Shown: piece by piece, positions 17,683 to 26,803 of the stretch
Layout of the letters: each line of letters starts with the position of its first letter
Position numbering within the stretch: the first letter of the stretch is position 1
Source of the DNA: G965218495 sp965218495
Lineage (GTDB): Bacteria > Bacteroidota > Rhodothermia > Rhodothermales > Bin80
NCBI GenBank assembly: GCA_965218495.1
Contig: OZ244626.1
Location: 2,232,001 to 2,296,000 of the forward strand
DNA: 64,000 bases
Reading direction: 5' to 3'
The notes under the pieces: generated by a model
Seen by the model: only the letters and a program-made list of their open reading frames with translations
Told to the model about the DNA's origin: nothing
Database searches by the model: none
Made by a program: the position numbers and the translations under genes

Positions 17683-19794
17683 ATGGGCACGATGAACCGT
17701 ATGCGAGAGAACACAGGAATCATCCTGTGGATCCTCGTGCTTTCTTTTGGAGGGCTGTGGGTGCTGCAGGACTCCGGCGTCTTTGATACTATCGGAACGG
17801 ACCCGCTCGGCAAGGTCATTGTCGTAGACGGCGATGTGATCACGCGCGAAGAGTACAACCAGCAGCTGGAATTTCAGCTGGAACAAGTCCGGCGCGCCAC
17901 CAATGACACAGTGGATCCGGAGCGGCTGGAGTTTGAGCGCGAGCGCGCATTCACCTCCTTGGTCCATGACTTGCTGCGCCGGCGCGAAATGGACCGGCTG
18001 GGCATCACTGTCAGCAATCGGGAAATCCAGGAACTCGTCGTTGGCGAGAGGCCGCACGAGGTGATCCTGGCCAACTTCGCAAGCGAATCTGGCGACGTAG
18101 ACTGGAGCCTGCTACAAAGCGTAATTGACGCACCAGAACAGGAAGGTACGTGGCTCCAGATAGAGGAGTACATCCGGCAGGACCGGCGCCGTGAGAAGTT
18201 CAGCGGGCTCATTGATGCCACGGTGCGCGTCTCTGATGCCGATGTCAACGACGCGTGGCAGCTGGAGGCATTGGGTGCCAGTGGCGAGCTGTTCTACCTG
18301 CCGTACGCGGATGTGCCCGACTCCGTGGTCGCGCTGACCGACCAAGATGTGGAGCACTACTACGACGACCACCAGGAGAATTACCGGCGTGAGCGGCTGT
18401 ATTCGATTGAGTTGACCTCCCTTTCCAAGCTACCGTCTCATGAGGACACAGTAGCGGTGTTCAACGATGTTGAGCGGCTTCGCAGCGGCTTTGAGTCGGC
18501 AGAAGACGATTCTCTGTACTTGGCCAGCGTTGGATCCGAAGAGTCGTGGTCGGATGCCTTTCTGGGTCCCGCAGACATGGACGACGCGCTCGCCGCGGCG
18601 CTGTTTGAAGGAAGGGAAGTTATCGAGTCGGGCCTGATCGTGGGTCCGCTTGTCGCAGACGGAACCGTCCAGCTTGTCAAGGTTGTGGAAACGCGCGAGA
18701 CGGAAGAAATCAATGTACGCGCGCGCCACATCTTGGTGCGAGCTACTGAAGACAATGCAGATGAAGTGGCGGAGGCCCGTGCCAAGATTGCTGAGGTGAA
18801 GCAGCGTCTGGCAGGCGGGGAATCCTTTGGCGACATTGCCGTAGAGGTTTCTGACGATCCCGGTAGCGGGTCCAGAGAGGGAGACCTTGGATGGTTCGGG
18901 GAAGGCACGATGGTACCCGCGTTCCAGGACGCCGCCTTCGGCGCCAGGATCGGCCAGGTTGTTGGTCCCATTCAAACGCAGTTTGGGCTTCACCTGATCG
19001 AAACGACGGCGCGCGCTCAGGTTGAAACGCGACTCGCGAGACTAGCGGTCACGCTGGATGCCTCAGTTGCCACGCTCAATGCGCTGACAGCATCACTGGA
19101 AGACCTAAGCTATTTCGGTGAAGAAACCGGCGACTTCGCCGGTGAGGCGGCGCGCCGCGGCATCAGTCTCCAGACCATGGACATGGAAGCTGGCCAGTTT
19201 GCAATACCAGGCTTTGGAGCAAGCCGCGCCTTGGCGAAATTTCTTGAAGATGCCAAAGCCAGAGAAATCAGCCCTATCATTGAGCTGAACGAAGTGGCAA
19301 TCATGGCGCATGTTGTCTCAATCCAGGAGGAAGGCACACGGCCGCTGGGCGAAGTAGAGGCTATCGTTCGTCCCCAGGCCCTGTTGAACAAAAAGAAAGC
19401 CTACCAGAGCAAGCGGATGACTGAGGCGTACGAGGCTGGAGGGTTTGACGGCTTGGTTCAGGCCCTTGCCCAGCAACCTAGGACCATTGATCGGATTTCA
19501 TACAACGATCCGGTAGTGCCGGGCCTAGGACGGGATCTCATCTTTGCCGGAACCGTGCTGGGACTCGAAGTGGGTGAAGACTCCGGTGTGGTCGAAGGCG
19601 CCAATGCGGTTTTTGTGGTACGTACTACAGGCCTTAGCAAACCTGTACCACTGGACGAAGAAACGCGAAGCTTGCGCCAGGCTAACCTGCTTTCAGACAA
19701 AGAGAGCTTCATAGCAGGTCAGTGGATCGCGTACCTGCGGGAGGCGTCTGACGTTGAGGACTTGCGCACGGACCTCTTGCCGCAGCGCCAGTAG
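17683..19794 (+). CDS. PpiD/SurA-like peptidyl-prolyl isomerase chaperone
   Basis: A 703-residue envelope folding factor. One N-terminal membrane anchor (residues about 13-30, GIILWILVLSFGGLWVL) is followed by a long SurA/PpiD-like N-terminal chaperone region. The parvulin (PPIC) domain at about 345-445 carries ARHILVRATEDNA, ESFGDIAVEVSDDPGSG and GDLGWFGEGTMVPAFQDAAF. A second, degenerate rotamase-like region lies before the C-terminus. Probably assists outer-membrane and exported proteins in the periplasm. Converges with dapF, 3 bp between stops. Confidence 0.9.
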   Translation: MGTMNRMRENTGIILWILVLSFGGLWVLQDSGVFDTIGTDPLGKVIVVDGDVITREEYNQQLEFQLEQVRRATNDTVDPERLEFERERAFTSLVHDLLRRREMDRLGITVSNREIQELVVGERPHEVILANFASESGDVDWSLLQSVIDAPEQEGTWLQIEEYIRQDRRREKFSGLIDATVRVSDADVNDAWQLEALGASGELFYLPYADVPDSVVALTDQDVEHYYDDHQENYRRERLYSIELTSLSKLPSHEDTVAVFNDVERLRSGFESAEDDSLYLASVGSEESWSDAFLGPADMDDALAAALFEGREVIESGLIVGPLVADGTVQLVKVVETRETEEINVRARHILVRATEDNADEVAEARAKIAEVKQRLAGGESFGDIAVEVSDDPGSGSREGDLGWFGEGTMVPAFQDAAFGARIGQVVGPIQTQFGLHLIETTARAQVETRLARLAVTLDASVATLNALTASLEDLSYFGEETGDFAGEAARRGISLQTMDMEAGQFAIPGFGASRALAKFLEDAKAREISPIIELNEVAIMAHVVSIQEEGTRPLGEVEAIVRPQALLNKKKAYQSKRMTEAYEAGGFDGLVQALAQQPRTIDRISYNDPVVPGLGRDLIFAGTVLGLEVGEDSGVVEGANAVFVVRTTGLSKPVPLDEETRSLRQANLLSDKESFIAGQWIAYLREASDVEDLRTDLLPQRQ

Positions 19795-19797
19795 CGT

Positions 19798-20622
19798 CTA
19801 CAGCTCGAAAGACCCACGGTATATTGTCGTGGCTGGCCCTTCCAGATACAGCGGTTCGCCAAGTCCGACCTTCAGCACGCCACCCGGCATGACCACCTCG
19901 GCTACTTGTGTATGCAAATAGCCGAGGTAGTGCGCCGCCAGCGCGGACGCTAGAGCCCCGGTGCCGCAAGCAGGCGTTTCGGCTTCCACTCCCTTCTCAT
20001 AGGTTCGTGCAACCAGGCGCGAGTTACCGTCCACTTGTACAAAGTTGACGTTTGCTCCCTTAGGTGCAAGCGCCGCGTCATAGCGGATCGCGTGTCCCCA
20101 TTTCGTCACCGGAGCATGCGCCACATCCGGCACAAAGCACACCGCATGCTCGGTGCCGGTCCACACGTAATGCACACTGCGGATGCCCGTGGGTACCGCC
20201 TGGGCCAAGCGCTGCTCGGGCCGCCAGTCGGATGGCGCTCCCACGTACAGGCGCACCGACTCCTCCGGATCTGCCGGCACCGTCGCCGCGCAGGGTCCTG
20301 AAGTGGTGTCAAAGCGAAGCTGCCCGTGCGGCAGGCCGGAGCTGACCGCATAGCGGGCCAAGCATCGCGCTCCATTGCCACACATCGTCCCTTCGGTGCC
20401 ATCGGCGTTGTAGTACAGCATGCGAAACTGCGCCTCGCTCGTCACGGGTGCCTCGAGCGCCAAGATGCCGTCCGCTCCTATCCCCTGCCGGCGCGCGCAG
20501 ATACGTGGCGCCATAGCAGTAAATTCGTCCGCGGAAAAGTGGAAAAACCGGTTGTCGATAACAATAAAGTCATTCCCGGCACCACTCATTTTAGTAAACT
20601 CCACTACTAGCCGGCGCTTCAT
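19798..20622 (-). CDS. dapF: diaminopimelate epimerase
   Basis: Converts LL- to meso-diaminopimelate for lysine and peptidoglycan synthesis. The two catalytic cysteines lie in MCGNGARCLARY and TPACGTGALASALAA. The N-terminal FTKMSGAGNDFIVIDNRF is typical. At 274 residues it is full length. The chosen ATG puts about eight residues before the conserved core. Divergent from phoH. Confidence 0.95.
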   Translation of the reverse strand: MKRRLVVEFTKMSGAGNDFIVIDNRFFHFSADEFTAMAPRICARRQGIGADGILALEAPVTSEAQFRMLYYNADGTEGTMCGNGARCLARYAVSSGLPHGQLRFDTTSGPCAATVPADPEESVRLYVGAPSDWRPEQRLAQAVPTGIRSVHYVWTGTEHAVCFVPDVAHAPVTKWGHAIRYDAALAPKGANVNFVQVDGNSRLVARTYEKGVEAETPACGTGALASALAAHYLGYLHTQVAEVVMPGGVLKVGLGEPLYLEGPATTIYRGSFEL

Positions 20623-20690
20623 GGCTGTTTTGGCACAATCGTGAGTGTGGCCGGTTAGACGCTGAACTCCCGGACTCGTTCGCAGCGCAC

Positions 20691-21641
20691 TTGACAGAAA
20701 AGACCCTTACGCTAGACAAGGTCAACCCACTTCTCCTTTTTGGCACACGCGACGTGCACCTCAGGCGCGTAGAGGCCGCATTTCCTGGCACTCGGTTTTC
20801 GGCGCGCGGCAACACCATCAAGCTGCGCGGCCCAGCCCCGGCCGTCAGGATGATTGAGCGTACGTTCGACGAACTTTCCTCGATAGCCGGCCGCCGCGGC
20901 AGCGTGACCGATACCGATGTGGATACAGTGCTATCCCTGGTAACTTCCGCTCCCGACTCAGAAAAGAGCGATATCGGCCAAGTCGTAATGTATACGCCCG
21001 GCGGCGGAGTGATTCGTACGAAGACGCCAGGTCAGAGTCACTTCGTTCATGCCGCACGCCATAGCGACATCGTTTTTGCCGTTGGACCTGCGGGCACCGG
21101 CAAGACCTTTCTAGCCGTTGCACTAGCAGTCGAGGCGCTCAAACGCAAACAGGTCAAGCGGATCATCCTGTGCCGCCCTGCGGTCGAAGCGGGAGAGCGA
21201 CTCGGATTTTTGCCGGGAGACTTTCGCGACAAAATCGACCCATACCTGCGCCCCCTTTATGACTCGTTAGAAGAGCTACTGCCGGCTGAAAAGCTTTCTG
21301 CGCACATGGAGAGCCGGGTGATTGAGATCGTGCCGCTAGCATTCATGCGCGGTCGCACACTCAACGGCGCATTTGTCATCCTGGACGAAGCGCAGAATGC
21401 GACCGCCATGCAGATGAAGATGTTTCTAACGCGCCTGGGTGTGGCAAGCCGGGCGATAGTGACGGGCGATGTTACCCAGATTGACTTGGCCAGCCGTGCT
21501 CAGAGCGGACTGATAGAGGCACAAGAGATCCTCCGCGGCATAGACGGTATCGCATTTGCGTACTTCAACAAGGGTGATGTGGTGCGGCATCGCCTGGTGA
21601 AGGAGATCATTGATGCTTACGAGAGCCACGGGCATTCTTAG
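20691..21641 (+). CDS. phoH: PhoH-like ATPase
   Basis: Cytosolic P-loop ATPase of the PhoH family, often tied to RNA metabolism. Walker A is VGPAGTGKTFLAVALAV and Walker B is AFVILDEAQNATAMQMKMFLTRLG. The N-terminal ~100 residues form a small KH-like region, as in other bacterial PhoH proteins, and the C-terminus GDVVRHRLVKEIIDAYE is typical. Start at 20691 is a TTG; no closer ATG gives the expected N-terminus. 316 residues fits. Confidence 0.93.
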   Translation: MTEKTLTLDKVNPLLLFGTRDVHLRRVEAAFPGTRFSARGNTIKLRGPAPAVRMIERTFDELSSIAGRRGSVTDTDVDTVLSLVTSAPDSEKSDIGQVVMYTPGGGVIRTKTPGQSHFVHAARHSDIVFAVGPAGTGKTFLAVALAVEALKRKQVKRIILCRPAVEAGERLGFLPGDFRDKIDPYLRPLYDSLEELLPAEKLSAHMESRVIEIVPLAFMRGRTLNGAFVILDEAQNATAMQMKMFLTRLGVASRAIVTGDVTQIDLASRAQSGLIEAQEILRGIDGIAFAYFNKGDVVRHRLVKEIIDAYESHGHS

Positions 21642-21678
21642 CAACGGGCCTGAGAGACCAGATAGCCACGCCTGACCC

Positions 21679-22716
21679 TTAGCGGGACCTTCGCCACACG
21701 AATGCGCCGCTGGAGTCGATGTATCCCGGCCGGCCGTCCAGCGTGACGTAGGCAAGCCCGTTCCTGAAGGAATGTGCACGCTCAAACTGAGCCGGAATGG
21801 CCAGCCGCCCTTCAGTGTCTGCAAAGCCCCACTTGCCGCCCCTCATCACGAGTGCCTTGCCCTCAGAAAAGTCGTCTGCGCGCTCAAAAGCGACTTGAAT
21901 CACTTCCTGCCCTGCTGTGTCGACAAAGCCCCAGGCGCCATCCTTACTCACCCGCGCCAAGCCCTCGGAAAAGGAAAACATCTGATCGTAGTCCGCAGTA
22001 AACACAAATGCACCGCTGCGATCAATGTAGCCCCACTCTTCTCCCCTGCGCACGAGCGCCAGTCCATCGGAGAAGCTTTTGGCGGCCGTTAACTTGGGCT
22101 CGATCACCCAATAGCCGCGAGCGTCAATAAAGCCCCAGCGAAAGGCGACTCTGAACACCAACACCTTCTTTGCGACCTCGACCGCTGCCAGTCCCTCGGA
22201 AAACGGGAGCGCTCGCGTAAATCGGTCTTTAATAACATAAGCGCTACTCGAATCAATGTACCCCCACTGTGGCTCCCACCCCACAACCATGTCAGCGTTA
22301 CCTTGGACAGGCGCAAGTCCCTGCGAAAAGTCCAGGGCGCTGGTGTAGTCGTCGCCGCCGATGTGTCGCCCGGCGGTGTCGATGAACCTCCACGTGCCGC
22401 GGTGTTGTACGCGGGCACGACCCTCTTCAAATGGAAAGACGCGCTCAAAGCGGAAATCTACCGTCACCGAGTCATTGGCATCGATAAATCCCCATGCCCC
22501 GCCAAAGCGAACCGCTGCGAAGCCTTCTGAGGACATTTGCACTCCCTCATAGTTTGGACCGACGACCACTGTGCCTTCACGGTCGATTAACCCGAAACGG
22601 CTGCGCTCTTCGAATGGAAACAGCACATCCTGCGCCCAGGAAGCGCCCGGCAGGCACAGTAGCACCAGAAGTCCGAGGAGTCTCGTGAACAAGCGGCTAG
22701 TTATACGCTGGTGCAC
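21679..22716 (-). CDS. secreted WG-repeat protein
   Basis: A 345-residue exported protein with a signal peptide (residues 1-29, ending ASWAQ) and about eight to nine tandem WG repeats of roughly 30-35 residues. Each has the pattern WGFIDARGYWVIEPKL..AKSFSDGLALV. WG-repeat proteins are widespread in Bacteroidota but have no assigned biochemical role. Its start overlaps the stop of the upstream panC by 20 bp, so the two are probably co-translated, though no functional link is evident. Confidence 0.88.
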   Translation of the reverse strand: MHQRITSRLFTRLLGLLVLLCLPGASWAQDVLFPFEERSRFGLIDREGTVVVGPNYEGVQMSSEGFAAVRFGGAWGFIDANDSVTVDFRFERVFPFEEGRARVQHRGTWRFIDTAGRHIGGDDYTSALDFSQGLAPVQGNADMVVGWEPQWGYIDSSSAYVIKDRFTRALPFSEGLAAVEVAKKVLVFRVAFRWGFIDARGYWVIEPKLTAAKSFSDGLALVRRGEEWGYIDRSGAFVFTADYDQMFSFSEGLARVSKDGAWGFVDTAGQEVIQVAFERADDFSEGKALVMRGGKWGFADTEGRLAIPAQFERAHSFRNGLAYVTLDGRPGYIDSSGAFVWRRSR

Positions 22717-23572
22717 GTACGATTACGTTGTCAATTAGGCGAGCATTGCCAAAATGCACCGCTACGGCCGCCAAGATCTCTTCGCCCGGCACAATCGCAT
22801 CCACGGGCTGCAGATCCCGCGTGCTGACCACCTCCGCGTACTCCAGCCTTGCTGCTGGGGCGCGCCCGATAGTCCGCTCCATGAGTTGCCTCACGGCATC
22901 TGGGCGCTGCTCCCCCATTTCAATGGCTTGTCGGGCCGCCAGCACACTTTGAGACAGCACCACGCTTTGCACCCTCTCGGTAGGACTAAGATATGTGTTG
23001 CGTGACGAGAGCGCAAGGCCATCGGCTTCGCGCACCGTGTTAAGCCCGACAATCTTGACCCCCAAGACCAAGTCCTCCGATAGCTTTCGGATCATGAAGA
23101 ACTGCTGCGCATCCTTCAGACCAAAGATCGATACGTGTGGCTTGCAGCAATTGAAGAGCTTCGCCACCACGGTAAGCACGCCTGTGAAGTGGCCGGGCCG
23201 GTGCGGGCCGCAAAGGTGCTTAGCAAGCAGTTCACTCTGTACCCACACGTCTTGGTGATCCTGGCCGCGGGGATACAGCTCAGCAACAGGCGGGGCGAAA
23301 ACCGCGTCAACGATGCCGGTCTCTTTAAGAAGTGCACAGTCGCGCGCAAGGTCCCGGGGGTAGTCTGCAAAGTCCTCCCCCGCCGAGAATTGGGTAGGAT
23401 TGACAAAGATTGAAACCGTAACATGGTCCCCGTGCTGCCGGGCAGCCGTAACGAGCGCCAAGTGACCCTTGTGCAGCTTTCCCATGGTCGGCACCAGAAC
23501 GAGTGTGCGCCCCTTACTGCGCAGCACGTCGGCCCGACTCCGCATGCTCGCCGCAGTCCGTACGACATCCAT
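22697..23572 (-). CDS. panC: pantoate-beta-alanine ligase
   Basis: Forms pantothenate from pantoate, beta-alanine and ATP. The nucleotide-binding HIGH-like motif is LVPTMGKLHKGHLALV. VSIFVNPTQFSAGEDFADYPRDL and IFGLKDAQQFFMIRKL (the pantoate/ATP site and KMSKS-like region) are present, as is GLALSSRNTYLSP. 291 residues is normal. The gene is divergent from fumC; a perfect 14-bp palindrome lies in the intergenic space. Confidence 0.96.
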   Translation of the reverse strand: MDVVRTAASMRSRADVLRSKGRTLVLVPTMGKLHKGHLALVTAARQHGDHVTVSIFVNPTQFSAGEDFADYPRDLARDCALLKETGIVDAVFAPPVAELYPRGQDHQDVWVQSELLAKHLCGPHRPGHFTGVLTVVAKLFNCCKPHVSIFGLKDAQQFFMIRKLSEDLVLGVKIVGLNTVREADGLALSSRNTYLSPTERVQSVVLSQSVLAARQAIEMGEQRPDAVRQLMERTIGRAPAARLEYAEVVSTRDLQPVDAIVPGEEILAAVAVHFGNARLIDNVIVRAPAYN

Positions 23573-23595
23573 GCCGTTAACCTTGCTCGCAAAAA

Positions 23596-23609
23596 GTCGT
23601 ATATACGAC
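23596..23609. promoter_or_regulatory. 14-bp perfect palindrome between panC and fumC
   Basis: GTCGTATATACGAC is a perfect inverted repeat about 24 bp upstream of panC and 32 bp upstream of fumC. Its position between divergent starts suits a dimeric-regulator operator or a shared promoter core. No regulator is known to bind it. Confidence 0.4.
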
Positions 23610-23641
23610 CAAAGCCGAAAGTAAATCCGATCTTTCCTTAC

Positions 23642-25030
23642 ATGCCGACAACGAGGACAGAATTCGACTCGCTAGGGCCGGTCGAGGTACCGGTGAACGC
23701 GTTGTATGGTGCGCAGACGCAACGTGCGGTAGAAAATTTCCCGATCAGCGGGCAGCGCATGCCCGCACAATTCATACGAGCGTTGGGCTATATCAAGCAG
23801 GCCGCCGCTAACGCAAACTGCGATCTGGGAATGCTCGACGAAGAAGTTGCGCGCGCCATTGCAGGTGCGGCCGGCCGCCTTGTCGCTGGCGACCTGCTGG
23901 ACCAGTTCCCAATTGACGTGTACCAGACCGGCAGCGGCACCTCGACAAACATGAACGCGAATGAGGTGATTGCTCACGTGGCCACCGAGGTGTTGGGGGG
24001 ACGCAAGGTGCATCCCAACGATCACGTTAACATGTGCCAGTCGTCGAATGATGTCATTCCGACCGCGATCCATCTGTCTGCCTCGTTGGCCTTGCGTGAC
24101 GACCTTCTACCGGCTCTGACTGCGCTGCACGCCATGCTGGCAGCCAAAAGTCAGGCATTTGATGATGTCATCAAGAGCGGGCGCACGCACCTGATGGATG
24201 CCACGCCAATTCGCTTGGGCCAGGAGTTTGGCGGCTATGCGGCACAGGTGTCCCACGGTATTCGGCGATTGCGCTTGGCGCTAGAGGAGTTGTTGGAGGT
24301 TGCCCTAGGCGGCACGGCAACCGGCAGCGGCATCAACCGTCACGTGGAGTTTCCGCAGCGGACGCTGGCATATATCAATGAGGCTACGGGCGTTTCGCTG
24401 CGCGAAGCCGAGGACCACTTCGAAGCACAGGCTGCCAAGGACGGTGCCGTGATGGCGAGCGGCGCACTCAACACGCTGGCTGTATCTCTCATGAAGGTGG
24501 CCAACGACATCCGTTACCTTTCCAGCGGGCCAACCAGCGGATTGGCCGAAATCAAGCTCCCCGCCATCCAGCCAGGCTCTTCTATCATGCCAGGCAAGGT
24601 AAACCCGGTGCTCTGCGAAGCCATGATGATGGCATGTGCCAGAGTCATGGGCAACCACACCACGATCACGATCAGCGCACAGCACGGCAACCTGGAGCTG
24701 AACGTGATGATGCCGGTAATCGCTGACTGCTTGCTTCAGAGCATAAGCCTGCTGGCTGGCGCGTGCCGTGCATTTCATGACCGTTGCCTCACAGGCATTG
24801 AGGCTGACCGTAGACGCTGCCAGGAGCTTCTTGAGTTGAATCCTTCCATAGCCACTGCCCTCAATGCCGCAATTGGCTACGACGCAGCAGCGAAGGTGGC
24901 CAAAGAAGCCGCAGCCCGGCGCGTCTCCGTTCGCACGGTCGTCAGGAAGCAGGGGCTGCTGAGCGATGACGCACTGAATGCGGTACTTGACGTACGCGAT
25001 ATGACAAAGCCCGGCATCCCTGGCAACTAG
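23642..25030 (+). CDS. fumC: class II fumarate hydratase
   Basis: Iron-free fumarase of the TCA cycle. The family signature GSSIMPGKVNPV is present near residue 320, along with TGSGTSTNMNANEVIA and GRTHLMDATPIRLGQEF. The chosen start MPTTRTEFDSLGPVEVPVNALYGAQTQRA gives 462 residues; the frame is open further upstream across the panC promoter region, but without family match. Alone in its transcription unit unless it reads into htrA, 65 bp downstream. Confidence 0.96.
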   Translation: MPTTRTEFDSLGPVEVPVNALYGAQTQRAVENFPISGQRMPAQFIRALGYIKQAAANANCDLGMLDEEVARAIAGAAGRLVAGDLLDQFPIDVYQTGSGTSTNMNANEVIAHVATEVLGGRKVHPNDHVNMCQSSNDVIPTAIHLSASLALRDDLLPALTALHAMLAAKSQAFDDVIKSGRTHLMDATPIRLGQEFGGYAAQVSHGIRRLRLALEELLEVALGGTATGSGINRHVEFPQRTLAYINEATGVSLREAEDHFEAQAAKDGAVMASGALNTLAVSLMKVANDIRYLSSGPTSGLAEIKLPAIQPGSSIMPGKVNPVLCEAMMMACARVMGNHTTITISAQHGNLELNVMMPVIADCLLQSISLLAGACRAFHDRCLTGIEADRRRCQELLELNPSIATALNAAIGYDAAAKVAKEAAARRVSVRTVVRKQGLLSDDALNAVLDVRDMTKPGIPGN

Positions 25031-25095
25031 ATACGAACAGCGTGGGTTGGCGCGTTTATTGCGACACCAAACTGACAAACAAAACCACAGTAGTC

Positions 25096-26613
25096 ATGAA
25101 GAAGAAAGTGCTGATTCCCGCAGCCATTTTGGTCGCGTCCGCCTTCGCCCTAGGCATATTTTTCGCCACCGCCGGAGCAAACCTCACCGGCAATGGAGAA
25201 CGCATCACTGCCGAAAGCCACGCCGCGCCCAATTTGCAGCCCGGCCCGACGCTGCGCCTGAACCTGGAGCAGGCGTTTATAGATGTCGCTGAAGCCGTTA
25301 ACCCGGCCGTCGTGCAAGTCAGGACCCGTGGGCTGGCCGCCACAGAGAGCAACCCGCTGAGCGGCACGCCCCTGGGGCAGTTCTTTTCCACGCCGGACCC
25401 GCTTCACCGAGGCATCGGGTCCGGCGTTGCAGTCAGCTCAGACGGATACATCGTCACAAATAACCATGTGGTAGCCAATGCAGAGGATGTAGATGTCACA
25501 CTGCTAGGCGGCCGTATCTTGCAAGCAGAGCTTGTCGGAAGCGACGACTACTTTGACCTCGCCCTACTGAAAATCGAGGCTGAAGACTTGCCAACCATTC
25601 CTTACGGCTCCGCGGATGACATTCGAGTCGGTCAGTGGGTCATGGCATTTGGCTCGCCGCTGTCAGAGGATCTTAACAACACCGTCACCGCCGGCATAGT
25701 CAGCGGACTGGGGCGGGTCAGCAATCTCAACCTGGGATCTGCACTCATACAGACCGATGCTGCCATCAACCCCGGAAACTCCGGCGGGCCCCTGGTCGAT
25801 CTTCAAGGGCGACTTATAGGCATTAACACGCTTATAGCCACACGTAACGGCGGATACAACGGTATAGGGTTTGCTGTACCCGTAAGTACGGTCACCAACG
25901 TCATTGAGCAGCTCAAGAGCACGGGACGGGTTCAGCGCGGATTCCTGGGCGTGCATTTTGATCGCGTTCCACAGCCTTTGAGCGAAGCCATGGGCGTTCC
26001 AGTTGGTTCGGCGCAAGTCATGCAGGTTAGGGCCGGAACTGCAGCAGACCGGGCAGGTCTGCAAGCAGGCGACATCATTACCGCTATAAACGGGAAAACG
26101 CTGGAAGCCTTTTCGCACCTACGAACGAGAATCAGCGCCCACCAGCCTGGTGACGAAATCACTTTAAGTGTAGTGCGTGACGACAAGCCTTTGGAGTTCA
26201 GAATTCGCCTCGGCGAAGACCAAGATCAGTTGGCTGAAGGAGGATCGCTCCTGAATGAAATTGAAGGCGCGAACACCAGCTTCAAAGAACTGGGGCTTAC
26301 GCTGAAAGAGGCTGATCCACAAGAATTACGCAACGAGCTGGAGCTAGATGAAACGCCTGACTTCAAAGGCGTTCTTGTTGCAAACGTCGACCCGCGCAGC
26401 GACGCTGCCCAGGACGCATTGCTGAGGCGGTTTGACGTGATCACAGAAGCAGGCCAAAAGCCGGTGCGTAGTGTGCGAGACCTCAAGCGCATCTACGACA
26501 ACGCGAAGGGCGGCGAGGCAGTACGTCTGACAGTGAAGCGGTATCTGTATGACAAGGATGCTAAATCGGGCTATTATGTCTCATTCCGAACCGCAATCAA
26601 GAAAGCTGAATAG
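25096..26613 (+). CDS. HtrA/DegP-type serine protease with two PDZ domains
   Basis: Periplasmic protein-quality-control protease. An N-terminal hydrophobic segment (residues 5-25) acts as signal or anchor. The catalytic triad is visible: His124 in TNNHVV, Asp154 in DYFDLALLKI, Ser229 in NPGNSGGPL. Two PDZ domains follow at about 285-385 and 410-500. The ATG at 25096 is chosen for the signal sequence. The ACT-domain gene begins 6 bp after its stop, so it heads an operon with that gene and the UPF0210 gene, now split by an intron. Confidence 0.94.
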   Translation: MKKKVLIPAAILVASAFALGIFFATAGANLTGNGERITAESHAAPNLQPGPTLRLNLEQAFIDVAEAVNPAVVQVRTRGLAATESNPLSGTPLGQFFSTPDPLHRGIGSGVAVSSDGYIVTNNHVVANAEDVDVTLLGGRILQAELVGSDDYFDLALLKIEAEDLPTIPYGSADDIRVGQWVMAFGSPLSEDLNNTVTAGIVSGLGRVSNLNLGSALIQTDAAINPGNSGGPLVDLQGRLIGINTLIATRNGGYNGIGFAVPVSTVTNVIEQLKSTGRVQRGFLGVHFDRVPQPLSEAMGVPVGSAQVMQVRAGTAADRAGLQAGDIITAINGKTLEAFSHLRTRISAHQPGDEITLSVVRDDKPLEFRIRLGEDQDQLAEGGSLLNEIEGANTSFKELGLTLKEADPQELRNELELDETPDFKGVLVANVDPRSDAAQDALLRRFDVITEAGQKPVRSVRDLKRIYDNAKGGEAVRLTVKRYLYDKDAKSGYYVSFRTAIKKAE

Positions 26614-26619
26614 CGCCTC

Positions 26620-26776
26620 ATGGATATCCGGCGGCTGGTTGGACATGTAGCGGATGCGCTTGGGCCTGAGGCGTCGGAAGAGCGTGTAGAGAAAATCGCA
26701 GCCGCGATCCTGGAAGCGAATCGCCAGGATGGCTCCGTGGGGGACCGCGTTGTCATCACGGCCTTCGGGTACGACC
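26620..26776 (+). pseudogene. ACT-domain gene, 5' part (split by a group II intron)
   Basis: Encodes residues 1-52 (MDIRRLVGHVADALGPEASE through GDRVVITAFGYD). At 26776 the reading is broken by an antisense group II intron. Joining base 26776 to base 30141 gives one uninterrupted frame: 157 + 281 = 438 nt, 146 codons including the stop. The N-terminal ~45 residues look like a small helical domain not present in the short (about 90-residue) UPF0237 ACT proteins. Without the intron it would follow htrA by 6 bp and precede the UPF0210 gene by 5 bp. Because the intron lies on the opposite strand, splicing from this gene's mRNA is not expected. Confidence 0.85.
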
Positions 26777-26790
26777 GTCAAGTAGCCCGG

Positions 26791-26803
26791 GGGAATCTCA
26801 CCC
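26791..26803. repeat. 13-bp target duplication of the IS4 element (left)
   Basis: GGGAATCTCACCC, repeated exactly at 28304-28316. It is part of the intron domain VI stem-loop, and only one copy was there before insertion. The length fits the 11-13 bp typical of IS4-group elements. Confidence 0.85.
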
